Part shown: in pieces, positions 44,509-56,700 of the stretch | Layout: each line of letters opens with the position of its first letter | How positions within the stretch are numbered: the first letter of the stretch is position 1 | DNA from: Alternaria dauci | Taxonomy: Eukaryota; Ascomycota; Dothideomycetes; Pleosporales; Pleosporaceae | Direction: 5' to 3' | Assembly (NCBI RefSeq): GCF_042100115.1 | Contig: NC_091272.1 | Location: 1,612,001 to 1,676,000 of the forward strand | Length of the DNA: 64,000 nt | The notes under the pieces: model-generated | What the model saw: only the letters and a program-made list of their open reading frames with translations | Databases searched by the model: none | Told to the model about the DNA's origin: nothing | Position numbers and translations under genes: made by a program

Positions 44509-47500
44509 ACGCCGCCTCTTCTACACTCTGAGGACAACATGATCGCAAGACCAATACCCAACCCATAGAGATTATTCATCATAAAGGACCAATCATACCG
44601 CACAGCGAGGAGTTTTTGGTGCATTTGGGGATTCGACGAATCCGCTGGTGTGTTTCTTTGGCATTACAGGCGGCATACCTAAAGACCAGTATACGACGTC
44701 AGTATCGTCGTCGAATGTCATTTTCCTTTGGAGGAGGTCAACATTTACAAAGTGGGTGCTTCCAGTATAGCTCGAGAATCTATTACCACCGTCTCTTTCT
44801 TGGTCAAACGACCTCATGTCCCACTATTTCCTTGCGTTTTTACGTTCGTTGTCTGCGCTGTATGCTTGCCGTCCATTAGGCCGATTGGACGAGCAGCTGA
44901 ACACCTACACGTAGATCACCATGGCCATCGACCGATTGTGAAATCGTGAAAGAGCAAGGTCACTTCACGTTGATCGTTGGTACTGTTGATGGCATGCTAC
45001 GTTGGTATTTATGTACTATGCTGATCCTAACAGTCGTCCCAAAGTCGATACGAAGAAGCAATGAGCAGCTCATTGGGCACTGCAGCGGCAGGTTCCGTTT
45101 TTCCCTGGGGTGAATACGAGGAAAAAGGATTGCTTTTCGTTTCTAGTCCACGTGCGAAAAGGAAAACCTGTTCACGCCATACCACTACATTGGTATTGGA
45201 CCCGACATTGAACCGAGACCAACCAGCCACCCCTTCCTGCCAAGAAAGAACACACATGTACATCGCAGATGGAAACAACCCACGATCGTCGACGTCATCG
45301 CAAAAAAAGTGTTAAACAAATCATTTTTGATTCCTTTGGCCCCCCTTTACACGGACTGCTGATATCGGATACTGAGCGTGCCGGTATCCGAATGGGCGAA
45401 CCAATAATTGCTCTCCGAAACATTTCGGGAGATCGACAAATCGACCATAGTATGCATACTGTACATGTAGCGGTCCCTTTCTAGAGCTGTCTTTCCTCCT
45501 TGGCCAAACTAATCATTCATTTGTTATGCATATATGCAATATGCCATGTTGCCGAATGCGGACAAGGGAGCATACATCGAAACAAGTTTCCGTTTGCTGG
45601 GCTTCTGATGTAGCCAAGGGCAGACTCGATGTGAGTGTCGTATCAAGCCTGCACCAAGCTAGTTAACAGGGCTATGGGGGTTTGGTAGTGTGGTCGCTGT
45701 ATTGAGAACATTGCACGCGGGAGCGGAGAGTCGTAAGGCGTTTCATTAGTTTGCAGGAACGCGTGGTGTGCAGGAGGGAAAAGTCAGGTTTCTTGTGGTG
45801 TTCGGTGCTCTAGATTGGGTTTCGGATCAAGCCGAAGGATGATTAGTATGAGGGGTTGTGGACGTGAGAGTGACTGTAAAGCATGTCGTGCCTGCAGGCG
45901 GGTACTGTGGGTATGTTGGGTGTAAGATGGCTCCCCCTGGCATCACTGATGCAATCACGCCTAACTGACCGAGTTTACAGCTGTCGCAACATTGCTTACC
46001 GTGAGGCTCAATCCAGACGCTACGCCAGCAGCCAGCCACCACGAGCTCGATTCTTCGTGGTGCAAACACCACGATTAGCCATCGCAGTCGGCGTTGAGAT
46101 CGGCAACCCTCAGGGAACACCAATATGCTTTCGGTATATCTACGCTAGCCGCATGGCCTTGCTTCTTCTACGTTGTTCTCAGTTAGCGAACGGGGCTTAG
46201 ACGTTTTAGCACATGTTGGTCGTGTATCGAAAGCAAAACCTCGCGCATCTGGCCGTGATCGAGCAAAGCAAGTGAATCGAGCCTCCCGGCCCAACTTGGA
46301 GGCTGCTATCCGACTCTGTTTGCTGGGTGATTACGATACTGATGTCGATGCGCACGCGCTGTCACACGCGTTGTGATACGCGCGACATGCGGTCGGCAAT
46401 AAAGTGCCGAGTCAGTTGCTTGCTTCGTATCTGGTGGCCTTATCAATCGTAAAGCCGTCAGTAGCGGTCGTACGAGAAATTTCTGAGTCGACTGAAATTT
46501 TTTCGAATCATATGGAAGGAGCTGACTGGACTGAGTGGACACGCCTGCGCGACCTCATGCCATCGAATGACCGGGATGTGGAATATCCCAAATGTGTGGT
46601 ACCGAAAAGAGCGACGCGCAGCGGGGAAAGGAAGGCTGCACAACGATACCAGTTTCAGCGGTCCGGCCAAGCCTACTCCACAATTCTGATTGGTACTAGG
46701 TGTACTAACCGCGTGTCCTATATCCATACTCACTCAAGAAGCTCTGATTGACCTGGAAAATGCTGTTGATCATCAGAAACGCTCCCGTTCTCGTCTACGA
46801 CCTCGGGAGAAGATCGGGGTGTGACAATGCCCAGGCAACGTCGCATCGGTGATCGTAATCCGGTATTGGACTTTGCCGCTGTTCCCGCGGCGCTGTTCGT
46901 TCATGTGCAAACACATGTCACGGAAATGTACAAATAGTAGTCTACCGATAACGTGGTTGAGGAACAATGCCGGAACGGTAGGGCATGGTTGAATGCGGAG
47001 AGAGTTCCAGCAGGGCCCATAGGATCGGCAACTGCAGTTTGGCGCCAAAAGCCGCAAACTTCAGATACCCGTCACCTTGTTCCCATGTGGGAATACATGT
47101 TGTACTTCACAGGGTCTCTTCAGTATTGTCGCGGATTCATGAGTGCATCCCGTTGCGTCTGTGCGTCAACCGACTCTGGTAGAAGTCAATTTATGTTCTT
47201 CATCCACTCATGGTGATATCGACCTTGGAGTACTGGGTGCGGGTGCCCCACAGTTTGTGATCTACACATATGCTAGTTACCATTAGAAAAGATGAGGTTT
47301 AGATAAACTTTTCTACCACGGGTAAGCGGCAGCAGAGCCTTTGTCCCTCGCCGGACTCAGAGCTAGATATTAGGCGGCCCTGAAACCACATTTGTGTGAC
47401 GTCGTTCTACGGACTGGTTGCCGAAGGTCTAGACGTCTAGATCTTCGAACGGAGAAAGCCGAGTCATGATCAATGGGGGGTTGTTGCTAAAAGACGAGCC

Positions 47501-47771
47501 GCTAGACAGTCGGACCCATTGGGATGACGTAGTGGTGTGAGCAATACGTGCGTAAGGATAAGATCTAGAAGACTGTGCATTTGAGCGTAGTATCAAATAT
47601 GATGTGGCGGTTATTCGTCCTAGACAGACAGTAGTCGAAACGTATCAAGAGTGAATGTCGGTGTTCGTAAACTATAATGTTGACCAGCGAATAAACCACG
47701 GTCATCGTGACTTAAGCTAGCTTCTCTTAATGTCTGAGACGAATATCCCAAATAGATGCTCCAAGCAAGGC
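44509..47771. other. Gene-poor interval, 3.3 kb
   Basis: No gene can be supported. Short frames (for example 45061-45315, 84 codons with ATG) show no domain, and introns could not rescue a longer product. It contains a 26-bp near-perfect palindrome at 47422-47447. Base composition is balanced and no transposase remnant was seen. Confidence 0.45.
47422..47447. repeat. 26-bp near-perfect palindrome
   Basis: The centre tctagacgtctaga is a perfect 14-bp palindrome, and the flanks cgaagg and tcttcg pair except for one G/T position. It could form a hairpin or be a dimer binding site. It lies in gene-poor DNA about 325 bp downstream of the aldose epimerase 3' end. Confidence 0.8.
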
Positions 47772-48823
47772 TCAAGCCGACCAGCCGCGGTACACAATTT
47801 TAGTCCCGTACTTCTCGCCTTTCTTGAGTGTCATCATAGACTTGTACTCGGGAACATTGACGGCATTCACATAGCGGCTGGGTTCGACACAGAAGCCAGA
47901 ACGGGCGCCTCTGGCAGGTACATCGCCAACAGCAGGTACATCGATATATTTGCCGGTGTAGAATTGGAAAGCTGGTTCAGTCGAGTGGATTTCAAGGTGA
48001 ATCTTGCTCTCTGGATGGTAGAAGGACGCGAGTTTTTGCAGAGGCGAGGACCGAGTGTCGATGGGGATGCTGCTCGGGTCAGTGTTGACAACGAAGCAGT
48101 CGTCGATATCGGGCTCTTTTTCGCCCAAGGTGAAGGTCTTCTTGGCGCTGACGCCAGGGTACTCTTCGATAGGCCCAGTTGGAATGCCTCCGTCATCTAC
48201 GACTTGGTACTTGTTTGTGATGAGATTCACTTCTGTCCCCGTGATGGCGGGTCCTCCAGATAAGTTGAAGTAGCTATACGCTATCAGTATTGACATTCGT
48301 ATGAGGTTCGTCGCAGAACTTACCTGTGGTTAGTCATATTGATTGCGGTCTCTTCGACTTCATCGCCAACCAACTCAGCCTCATATTCAATGTACAGGAC
48401 TTCCTGTTGAGCACCGTCCACCTCCTCCTTAGCTTGTACGTACCACACGCGTACCTCTACAGTACCGGGGTAGCCCTCTTCGCCATCTTTGCTGATGTAT
48501 TTGAAGAAGGTAGCCTCCTTTCCATTGCGGTCAACAGTGGATGGTCCTTCAAACTCTCGCTTTCCCCAGCCAAGATTTCCGCCGTGAAGAGAGTTAGGAC
48601 CGTTATTGGCTGGTAGCTGGTAGGACTTCCCGTTGAGGTCGTTGATCTTTGCCTTGGATATGCGGTTGGCTATACGACCAATGGTCTCACCAAAGTATGG
48701 GGCATTGTATTGCTTGTACAGTTCTTCAGACGGGAAGCCCTGGACAACGTTCTTTCCGTTCACCACGAACTTTTGAATAATAGCGCCCAGGGGCAGAAAT
48801 GTAAAGGCCTCGGTAGAAGACAT
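47772..48823 (-). CDS. Aldose 1-epimerase (galactose mutarotase)
   Basis: Two exons on the minus strand (48324-48823, 47772-48273), 333 aa. The intron joins INMTNH to SYFNLSGGPAITGT, rebuilding the family's TNHSYFNLSG block, whose His takes part in ring opening. Other hallmarks are GETIGRIANRI near residue 45, GPNSLHGG, and YTGKYIDVP with SGFCVEPSRYVNAVN near the end, which contains the conserved catalytic-type Glu (VEPSR). The enzyme interconverts alpha and beta anomers of glucose and galactose in the cytosol. No signal peptide is seen. The neighbours are not sugar genes, so no cluster is implied. Confidence 0.93.
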
Positions 48824-49744
48824 GATACGAGCGTCAATGTGGCTGATCTAGTTTGGCGATAGGCGAATTCCCGTATGTTAAACTACACGTTCCTGATTAG
48901 TTGGATGGTTCGGGCGCTGTGTGCAGCTGCGACTATTGCTGCACTCTCGTGAGGTGTGATGTGGTGTGATGAGGGGTAAACGTTCAGAAGCGGGGCAGCT
49001 ATAGGACGGCGACGTACCTCAGCTAGTAGTCTTTGCTTCAAGTATTGCCTGTCTCGAAAAAAGAGGTGGATAATGCTCGTAAAAGATTCCTTGGATACTG
49101 GAGCTTATGGCTGTGAGAACAGAGTGCGCGCTGCAGACGTTAGGTACCTATGCGGCGATTGATTAGCCTAATGAGGATGTGGAGCGTTCGTGGCCATCCT
49201 TTCTGCCGTCGTCACCAGTACGGCAAATGTGTTCACTCGCGAGTACGCATACGACGCGTCGGACGGCATGCCGTATAGGGACCTGGGTCGCTTTGTTTGA
49301 TGAACTTGTGGCAGTGCGGGTAAGAGCGAAGGGGGCGTGGGGCTGAAAGCAGCAATTAGTAATCGAAAGTCAAAACGCGCACACTGAAAGCCGCGAGCAT
49401 GGTGATTAACATCGTCTTCGACTATGATACATTCGAGATTTACAGTAACGCCATGAATGACCGCCTGAATGGTCGGTAGATTCGACCAAAGTGTTTTATT
49501 CGAAAGTGCCGATCCGCGGAGTTTCGTCCCAGATATGCTTTGCGCAATATTTCACGTCATCGTGAACCGTCGAAACATCGACAAAAGATAAAGGAAATTC
49601 GCCAGAAGACCATTGGAAGCCGGCCGACCAACGCCGATTGCCATGACCCAAGTGAACGCCGTATAGGAATGAAAGGTATCCCAAAACGCTTGAACGCTAA
49701 ACGAAAACACGGAGGAGGAAGCGGAGTTAAGCCCGGACCAACAA
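48824..49744. other. Intergenic, upstream of aldose epimerase
   Basis: 921 bp between two minus-strand genes. It has a local gtgtgatgtggtgtgatgag repeat near 48955. No gene is supported. Confidence 0.45.
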
Positions 49745-50757
49745 TCATGCGCCGACGGGGTTTTGTATGAAACTGCTGAAATCCAAATCGCTATGGATGT
49801 TCCAGTCTGGCATCATTGGGTCGCTTTGGCTTATCGAAATCGGATCCACCGTCATGTTCTGATCGTACGCGCCAAAATTGTCGAATCCGTACATGGGTTT
49901 GCTGAAATCTACAGGGTCTTCCATCATCATGGTGTCGTTCATCCATGGCGCTCGCGACAGCGTCGAGGGATCCATCGCAGTACTGCTCATAAAGGGTGTT
50001 TGTACCATTGGTGCTTCTTGCTTGACTGGCGATACTATTTGAGACTGTCGGGGAAACGGGCTGTTCATTGGCGGTGTTGGCGGCGCGTTGTGGCGTGCAA
50101 ATGGGCTGTCGAAGGCGAACGATTTGGTGGTCGGGGTGCCGTTATACGATGAGTTTGGTGAAACATGGCCGTGATCAGAGTCTGAGCTGACGGATGCGCG
50201 TCTTCGTGTGTAAGGAGCTCCTCCTTCAATCAGTCTTTGTTGCATGCGAGCAGTGTCTTCTTCGAAGCCCTCGTAATGGCTCTTGTCGTCTCCGGATGAG
50301 TGCAGAAGGTCAAGGCGTTCCAGAATGTCGTGTGTCAATGGATGGCCGCCTGTAGATTCCTGCAACGGCTGTCCTGGCCAGCTCTCGCCTCTTTGTAGGC
50401 GGTTGTAGAGCTCACGAAGACCGGCTACCAATTGCGTTTGTTGCTGTTCCAGCATCTCAACGTATCTGTGTTTTGTTAGACCAAACAAGACTAAAGGAGT
50501 AACGAGCAAACGTACCCTTTGGGGTAGACCTTGTCTTGCGACTTCTTCCTCTCACCGAATACACAGATGGCATTGTCGGCTTTGCATCGAGTGCAGGGGC
50601 TTGATCCGTCACACTAATACGGTTAGAGAGACACACACAACATGCTTGAGATGATGCATACTTTTGACTTCTTCAAGCGGCACCGGTCACAGGCTTTGCA
50701 CACTCGCTTCCTGATGTTGTCCTGAGCCTCCATGGAATCTGACCTATGAGGAGACAT
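49745..50757 (-). CDS. Zn2Cys6 transcription factor
   Basis: Three exons on the minus strand (50662-50757, 50516-50613, 49745-50465), 304 aa. The zinc cluster is split by the first intron. Residues C-D-R-C-RLKKSK precede it and C-DGSSP-C-TR-C-KADNAI-C follow, giving CX2CX6CX5CX2CX6C. FGERKKSQDKVYPKGYVEML follows as linker and dimerisation coil. The rest is Ser/Pro/Met/Asp-rich with no fungal-specific TF domain, so it is a short regulator whose acidic Met-rich end probably activates. Targets are unknown. Family resemblance by eye is to Fcr1-type regulators. The Ser-Pro sites in the middle could be phosphorylated. Confidence 0.88.
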
Positions 50758-53700
50758 GGTGGCTGGTTTGAGTTGGGTGGATAGTATACAATGTGAGTGG
50801 TGTGGCTGATGTGAATGGCAAGTCAATGTTGTAGTCGATGGGGTATCTGATTGATGGAGTAGGATGTTCAAGCACACTTGTGTCGAGAAGTGGAAGTGGA
50901 AATTAGGCTCTAAATAAGAGCGTAGCCTTCTGCGGGTAGCAAAGCATTATATCTTTTCACGTCAGAGGATAGTTAAGGCGGACGTTCGGCGTTAACCTTG
51001 CGCCCTTGGACGCAAAAGCTCAGTAATGAAACTGTAATTATGAAATCCGCCGGCCCTGGGCAGCTAAGGACCCCTGTCTTCTTACACATCATCAATCGGC
51101 GCACGTACGTTGGATTACATTAGTCGATGTGCAAGGATGCTTGGCCTGTTGCAGGGCACCAACCATTCAAGGACTGGGCTCATTTGGCGGAGGACTTGAA
51201 AAAGCGAGAGCGCGGAGTCGGCCAGCGAGCGGACCGTGACCGTGGCCCACGAAACTTGCTATGGAGAAAAATCCGCCCTGTGGCAGCAGAACAGGTGACG
51301 TGAGTTCGGCGAATACGCGGGCGTAAGTAAGCTCGAAAATCTCTCTGGATCGCATCGCAGTACTCGGGTACCGGCAACACGACTTCCACGACCAAAAATG
51401 TGCGGACAAAACGCGCTTCCCGAATCTCGAGAAAGGCGCGGGTTGCCAGCCATTGGGCTTTTTGCCGAGCTCGTCATCAACGTCGACCATGTGCTTCATC
51501 AGGTGCAAGGTTGATCGTCAGTCCACCTGTAATCATTATGCTTTATCACTAATAACATTCGTTCAACCGTGTTTTCTGGTAACTACAAGGTGTACTCTGT
51601 ACATGCTCAAGCTTCGGCCGAACAAAGGCAGAACTAGCTGACCGATTTGACAGCCGAGCGATCTTTTTTCTGGCTGAAAATTCGCTCTCTCGGACGTTAG
51701 AAACGGCTGGCGGCAACTTCAGAGGACCCGTCTGTCTCCAAGTGACCCGTCCGGTCTCAAAGGGGAGTGGAGCGAGATAAGCTCAGTGAATATGCGCAAA
51801 TCTCCATGTGAAGACTCACGCCACGTCCCGTCTGCATGTCATTGAACAAGCAGAAATACTGTTGGGAACAAAACAGAGCTCCAGTAACTGTCTACTGTTC
51901 ATGGGCGCCGTCGCTTGTCATTGTAAGCGCACTACATTCAGCAGACTGCGTCGTGTAGAGTTGCTGACAGCATTCTGCATATGACTCTGCTCCAGCCACA
52001 GATCTCAGTATGGTCAATGTGAAACTAGCTTTCCAAGGTTGGCTAACATTGCTCTCTGAGAGTCGCTACTACGCATTGGCTTCACTGGCAGTCGCATCGT
52101 CTTCTGTCTTTCCTAACCAGGTAGTCTCGGTTACACATGACTACCCTTGCTTGAGCCACCACAACCCTTAACCACCCGATTGTTCACTCATCCATACCCA
52201 CCTACGCTCATCTACGCTCACCTGCAAGCTTAAGAGTTACTCGCTATCAAGCATCATGCATCGTTGCACACCTACACTATTGGCAAAGCACATATCTTCT
52301 TGGTCTGGGAGATTTGGTGTTGGGCGACCCCCACGAAGCGTCGTCAGGCAAAGGGGCTGAAAGCCGTTACTTTCGTACATTCTTGCGAATGCCGTATCCA
52401 TCAGGCTCGATGCGTCTAATACGACACCTTCGCTGACAAGGCCTGTAATGTCTTGGCGGGATGTGGCTCATATACGCAGATACATTTCACGTGTAATGAG
52501 TGTCAGCGCATGCAGTCCAAGCGTGGAATGCATGCGACACACCAGCACTGTTGACCGTCAATTTAGGCGGTTCTTCGCGACCTCACCATTGCCGTGATGC
52601 AGACCGCTGACATAGGCTTCAGCATATCGGCTGTCCTCCCGGAGCTCATGGCTTGTTAGTGGTAACGGCATATGTCTCCAGTCTACTGAAGTACAGTGCG
52701 GGCTCGGCGAATTATCTCGCGTTCTTGGATGGCTTACGACCTGACCAGTGCGGAGTTGGTAAGAGTCATCATGTAAGCCCATCAACTCGTTTGTAAATTC
52801 GGCGGTTCTCGAACACCTCAGGGTTCGTGACGATCAACCCCGCTGTTATCAGGCCTTCATTCCATCGTACCTAGGTAGCCACCAAGCTTCTTGAAGCTGT
52901 AGAGATCATCGCTCAGAATGATCAGATGCCAATTCTTTCTTGTTTCTAAAACAGAAGGTGTTCGTGTCCAAAGTCTAGCAGGTTTGTAGCCGCCTCTTAG
53001 AGGCAGGTAACAGCGGTCTTCCTTGCCACGTTGGGCGAGGAAAGTTGGCCCTGCCCAACCATAGCTCAGTAGAGTTTCATGGCGGTTATGGGAATCGTGA
53101 TGCAAATCTCTGTCTCTCCATACAAAGCCTTGTTGCATTATCATGGTAGCGTCAGGAGTCTGGCTGCGCTGACATGGGCCTTGCATGAATACAACTGCTC
53201 CCGTGAAACCATCAGTACTCTGCCCAACATGATTGGCAAGATCGACAACCTGTCTGGCTTACATAAGTTGATGAATGTGCCCCACAAAGCTTGGTCACAA
53301 CAGGGGTTGTCGCATTGGACGCATCGTTGAGCCGTTGTCATTGTCGAGGCCGCGTCCATCAGGCGGCATTACTCTAGAAACAAGCCCGGTTGTAGCACCT
53401 GCACTGCCAACAAACAGGGTCCTGCCCATCGCAAGACATCGAATACGTCGCTGATCTATGCATGTTCCACATAGATAGAGCCGACGTTGAGACTGCTCAC
53501 CGCACGTTTCGACATGTCAGGACGATCAGGCGATCAAGAGGCAGATGCGTATTTCGCGTTTGCTCGTACAAGATGAGCGAGCCATTAGCCACAGGCGCCA
53601 CAATGCCCCCTGAGGCAAAGGTGGACGGATCGCAGACGTGCCGGCTGCCGAGCTGCCAATCGAGTCGCGACGGAATCGCCTGCTCACATACGCACAACGA

Positions 53701-56700
53701 CCCGTCTCTATCGTGTAATTACTGCGCAAAGGGGTATTAGTCGTAACCTTCCTCCGCACTAATTCACGGAGTGTGATTGCTGGGCATGCCGCAGCGTCGG
53801 TCAACCAAGACTTCCGCCCAGGTGTTGTTTAGGTCAGTCCTGAACTCCGCCTCATGATCTCCACTAGTCGTTTCCCAAACGCGAGAATCGATGGTCACGG
53901 GATCCCTTCTGGCCCCGACGACGTATAGGGTCTCGTTTCAATTCAAGACCCCAGCTTGAAATATCTGGTCACCCTATCGCTCATTTGGGCGCATCCTGGA
54001 CAATTCGATTCCCCAAGCCTCAGGGTGACGTGTACACTGTATTGAGGAGCAGTCTGGCGCCAAGCGTGGTACCCATCTTCCGCCAGGGACGAAAATCCTC
54101 GGCACCTGTCTTCATGCTCGGCAATGGGCCGTCCATCCTCCGTCTCCAAAATCCGAAGCCGAGCCACAAGATTCCAAGGTTATCGTGAACCCGACGTCCG
54201 AGCACAGTCTGGAAGGCTCTTTGCGACTTCAGCTCTGGTTTGGTTGGCTTTGCTCTCACTATCCAAAGTGAAATGATGTCAACGAACCAGGAAAGGCATG
54301 TTTGCTTATTTTGCTGGCTCGCTGTGGGTTTTTTTTCTCCGGACTCAATGATTAGTCGAGTCTCGCAATTCACCCTGGCTTGCCTAAACTTGCCAATCGT
54401 TCTGTTTAGACCAGCCAAGGTCGAATTGAGCCTCATAGACAGGAATAGCAATGAGGCGAATCACCAAAGCGTTCCCACTTAGGCCCCATCACACAATTTA
54501 GGGCTGAAAGCTTCAACACTTAGCCCTGCGGTATATCCACCCACGTCACAGCGCATTCCAAGTGCACGCAACCCACGTTGTTGAGGTCTCGAACAAGGGA
54601 CATTTGCAATGATCATTGCGCTGTGGCCCTGAAATGACCCATGGGAGGTAAGTCGACCCGAGAGCCGTACACCACCAACGACAAAGCTGAATCGCTGTTG
54701 ACAAGTCCTTCCGTCGCAAGTCGAGTTCTGGAGGAATATCCTCTCTCAAGAAAGCCTTGGAATGCTCAGACCGTCTGCATAGCACAACGCATCTCATCGC
54801 ACTTGACGATATCGACATACCGACTTTTGTGGCATGCATCATCCATGTGACGGCATCACAAATAATTGCAGGAATCACCTTTCGGCAATATCCGTAACGC
54901 AACCGCAAAGGACCTGGTGATCATGATCGACCCGTTTACAGCATATCCACAACTGGATGGGGAACCCCAGCTCCAAGCGCCAGCTCACCGGTTTCGCCGA
55001 GAGTAAACAGCGACCCCACTTGGATCATGATCGCGATGGTCGAGACTCATTTCATGAGTGCGCGGCTTCGTGTCAGCCACCGGCAGTCAGTCTTGAGCTT
55101 CATTTATGACGTTGTTGTGCAATGCTTCCACGTCGGCCGTCGGCCATCGCCCTTCCGCTCTCACCAGTCCGACTAGCACAAAGTGTCTCTCTAAGAACGC
55201 GGTAAACCTGCCAAGGGAGGTCAAAAGTCAATCACGATCTTGACGGCCAGCGGGTCCAAGGATGGAGCATTCTTTTGATGCCAATCTCAGCGATCGTACG
55301 AACGTTGTTCGAAATAACTTAGTTTCGGCTTCTCGTACACAACTATTCGGCCCTTCCGACGCTCTAATTTCTTGGACGAAGATGACTGTCCGAGATCGAC
55401 AGGCGGAACGGGACAATTGGCATTCCATACGCCCGTACTGATTACTTCGAAATACCTCTGGATGCCCACCTATCCTCAGAAAGTCTTCACTGGCGGATGA
55501 ACGACATCTTGTCTAGCAACAGTATTACACTGGGAAGGCCACTGGTGTCGATATATGGTATCGTTGGTGCTATTGCACACGTACGATCACCAATATCTGT
55601 ACTCCAGCCTGCCTGATCAGAAAGAGATATTAGTTGGCAGCTTGTGGGGTGAAGAAGCTTCTCATGCAACACGTGCGCCTTCATATTCGGAAGGGATGCG
55701 AGCGACCCCCACTACTTTGCTGTTGGCATCAAAACACTCGATGCGTATTGCAATGCACTATCATGCATCTCTCTTATTACAGCAGATTCTTGGTGTGCGC
55801 AATGCACTACCTTGGTTATCGTGAGCGTGCGATAAACAGAACGACAGCAAGCTACTTGTACCGCACCACTCTAGATATCTAAGAAACCTACGTATCGAAG
55901 CGGCCTTGTGCAACGGCTTTACATGCGGCTGATCGGCACCCATGTCGCACCCCAGTCACAGCCTTCCACATCTGCACAAAAACGGCCACCAAGAACGGCT
56001 GAACAGACTCGCTTAGGCTTCGCAGCAGCCTTACACAGCTTTCGACTGCACCTTGTCACATATGTTGATTTCGATGTCTTCATAACATAAACGGTATGCT
56101 GCAGATGGTAGCTCTGCACAAGCAGGATTTTCAGTAACGTCACCATGTGCTCAAGACAGGCCGAACCGGGATCGGTTATAAGCTTATCTAGAGTTCGTGG
56201 GTCATGACGACAAGGCTATATTGCCCGATTTGGACCCATGTTCGTTCTCGGTCAGGATTCATGCGAAATGAAGGAAGACGACCTGCCGTAGTGGTCCAAA
56301 CTTTGAGTCGGATGTTTTGGCCACAGCCAATCAGCAACTGGCAGCGTTGTCAAACGGCTATCATAGAACATCAATGTCCAGATGCAGCTGAATCTTGACG
56401 TTTGTATTCGAAGAACACATGCCGTGATACGGACCCGCTGGCTAATCTGAACGACGTGTTAGTCTGTCGATCACCATTGTATTCTGATGGGTATCGACCT
56501 AACGCTGCTGCTTCTGGCACGTCATCTCGTCAATCTCTACAGAACGTGTCAAGACTCTCAATCTGTAGCCACTGCTACGCACCACGTGCTCAACCGTTGT
56601 CTCTTTACTACAACCAATCGCCCCTTACTTCGCGGCTCTTGACACCGCGCTCGAATATCGCAAAGATCATGACGTTACCCAGCCCGTGGCACATCTTTTC

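Noticed and set aside
45061..45315. 84-codon ATG frame in the 3.3-kb gap
   Set aside because: No motif, no splice partner, and length is within chance expectation.
52201..52220. Short direct repeat ctacgctca
   Set aside because: Two units only, no context.
52857..53359. Overlapping minus-strand frames considered as a decayed HET-domain or other gene
   Set aside because: No HET signature blocks and no consistent frame could be followed.
53460..53740. Plus-strand frame with several Cys pairs, considered as a zinc-finger remnant
   Set aside because: Cysteine spacing fits no known finger, and the mirror frame is similarly open.
54919..55033. gatcatgatcg twice within 115 bp, each containing a 10-bp palindrome
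   Set aside because: Short sequence; two copies can easily occur by chance.
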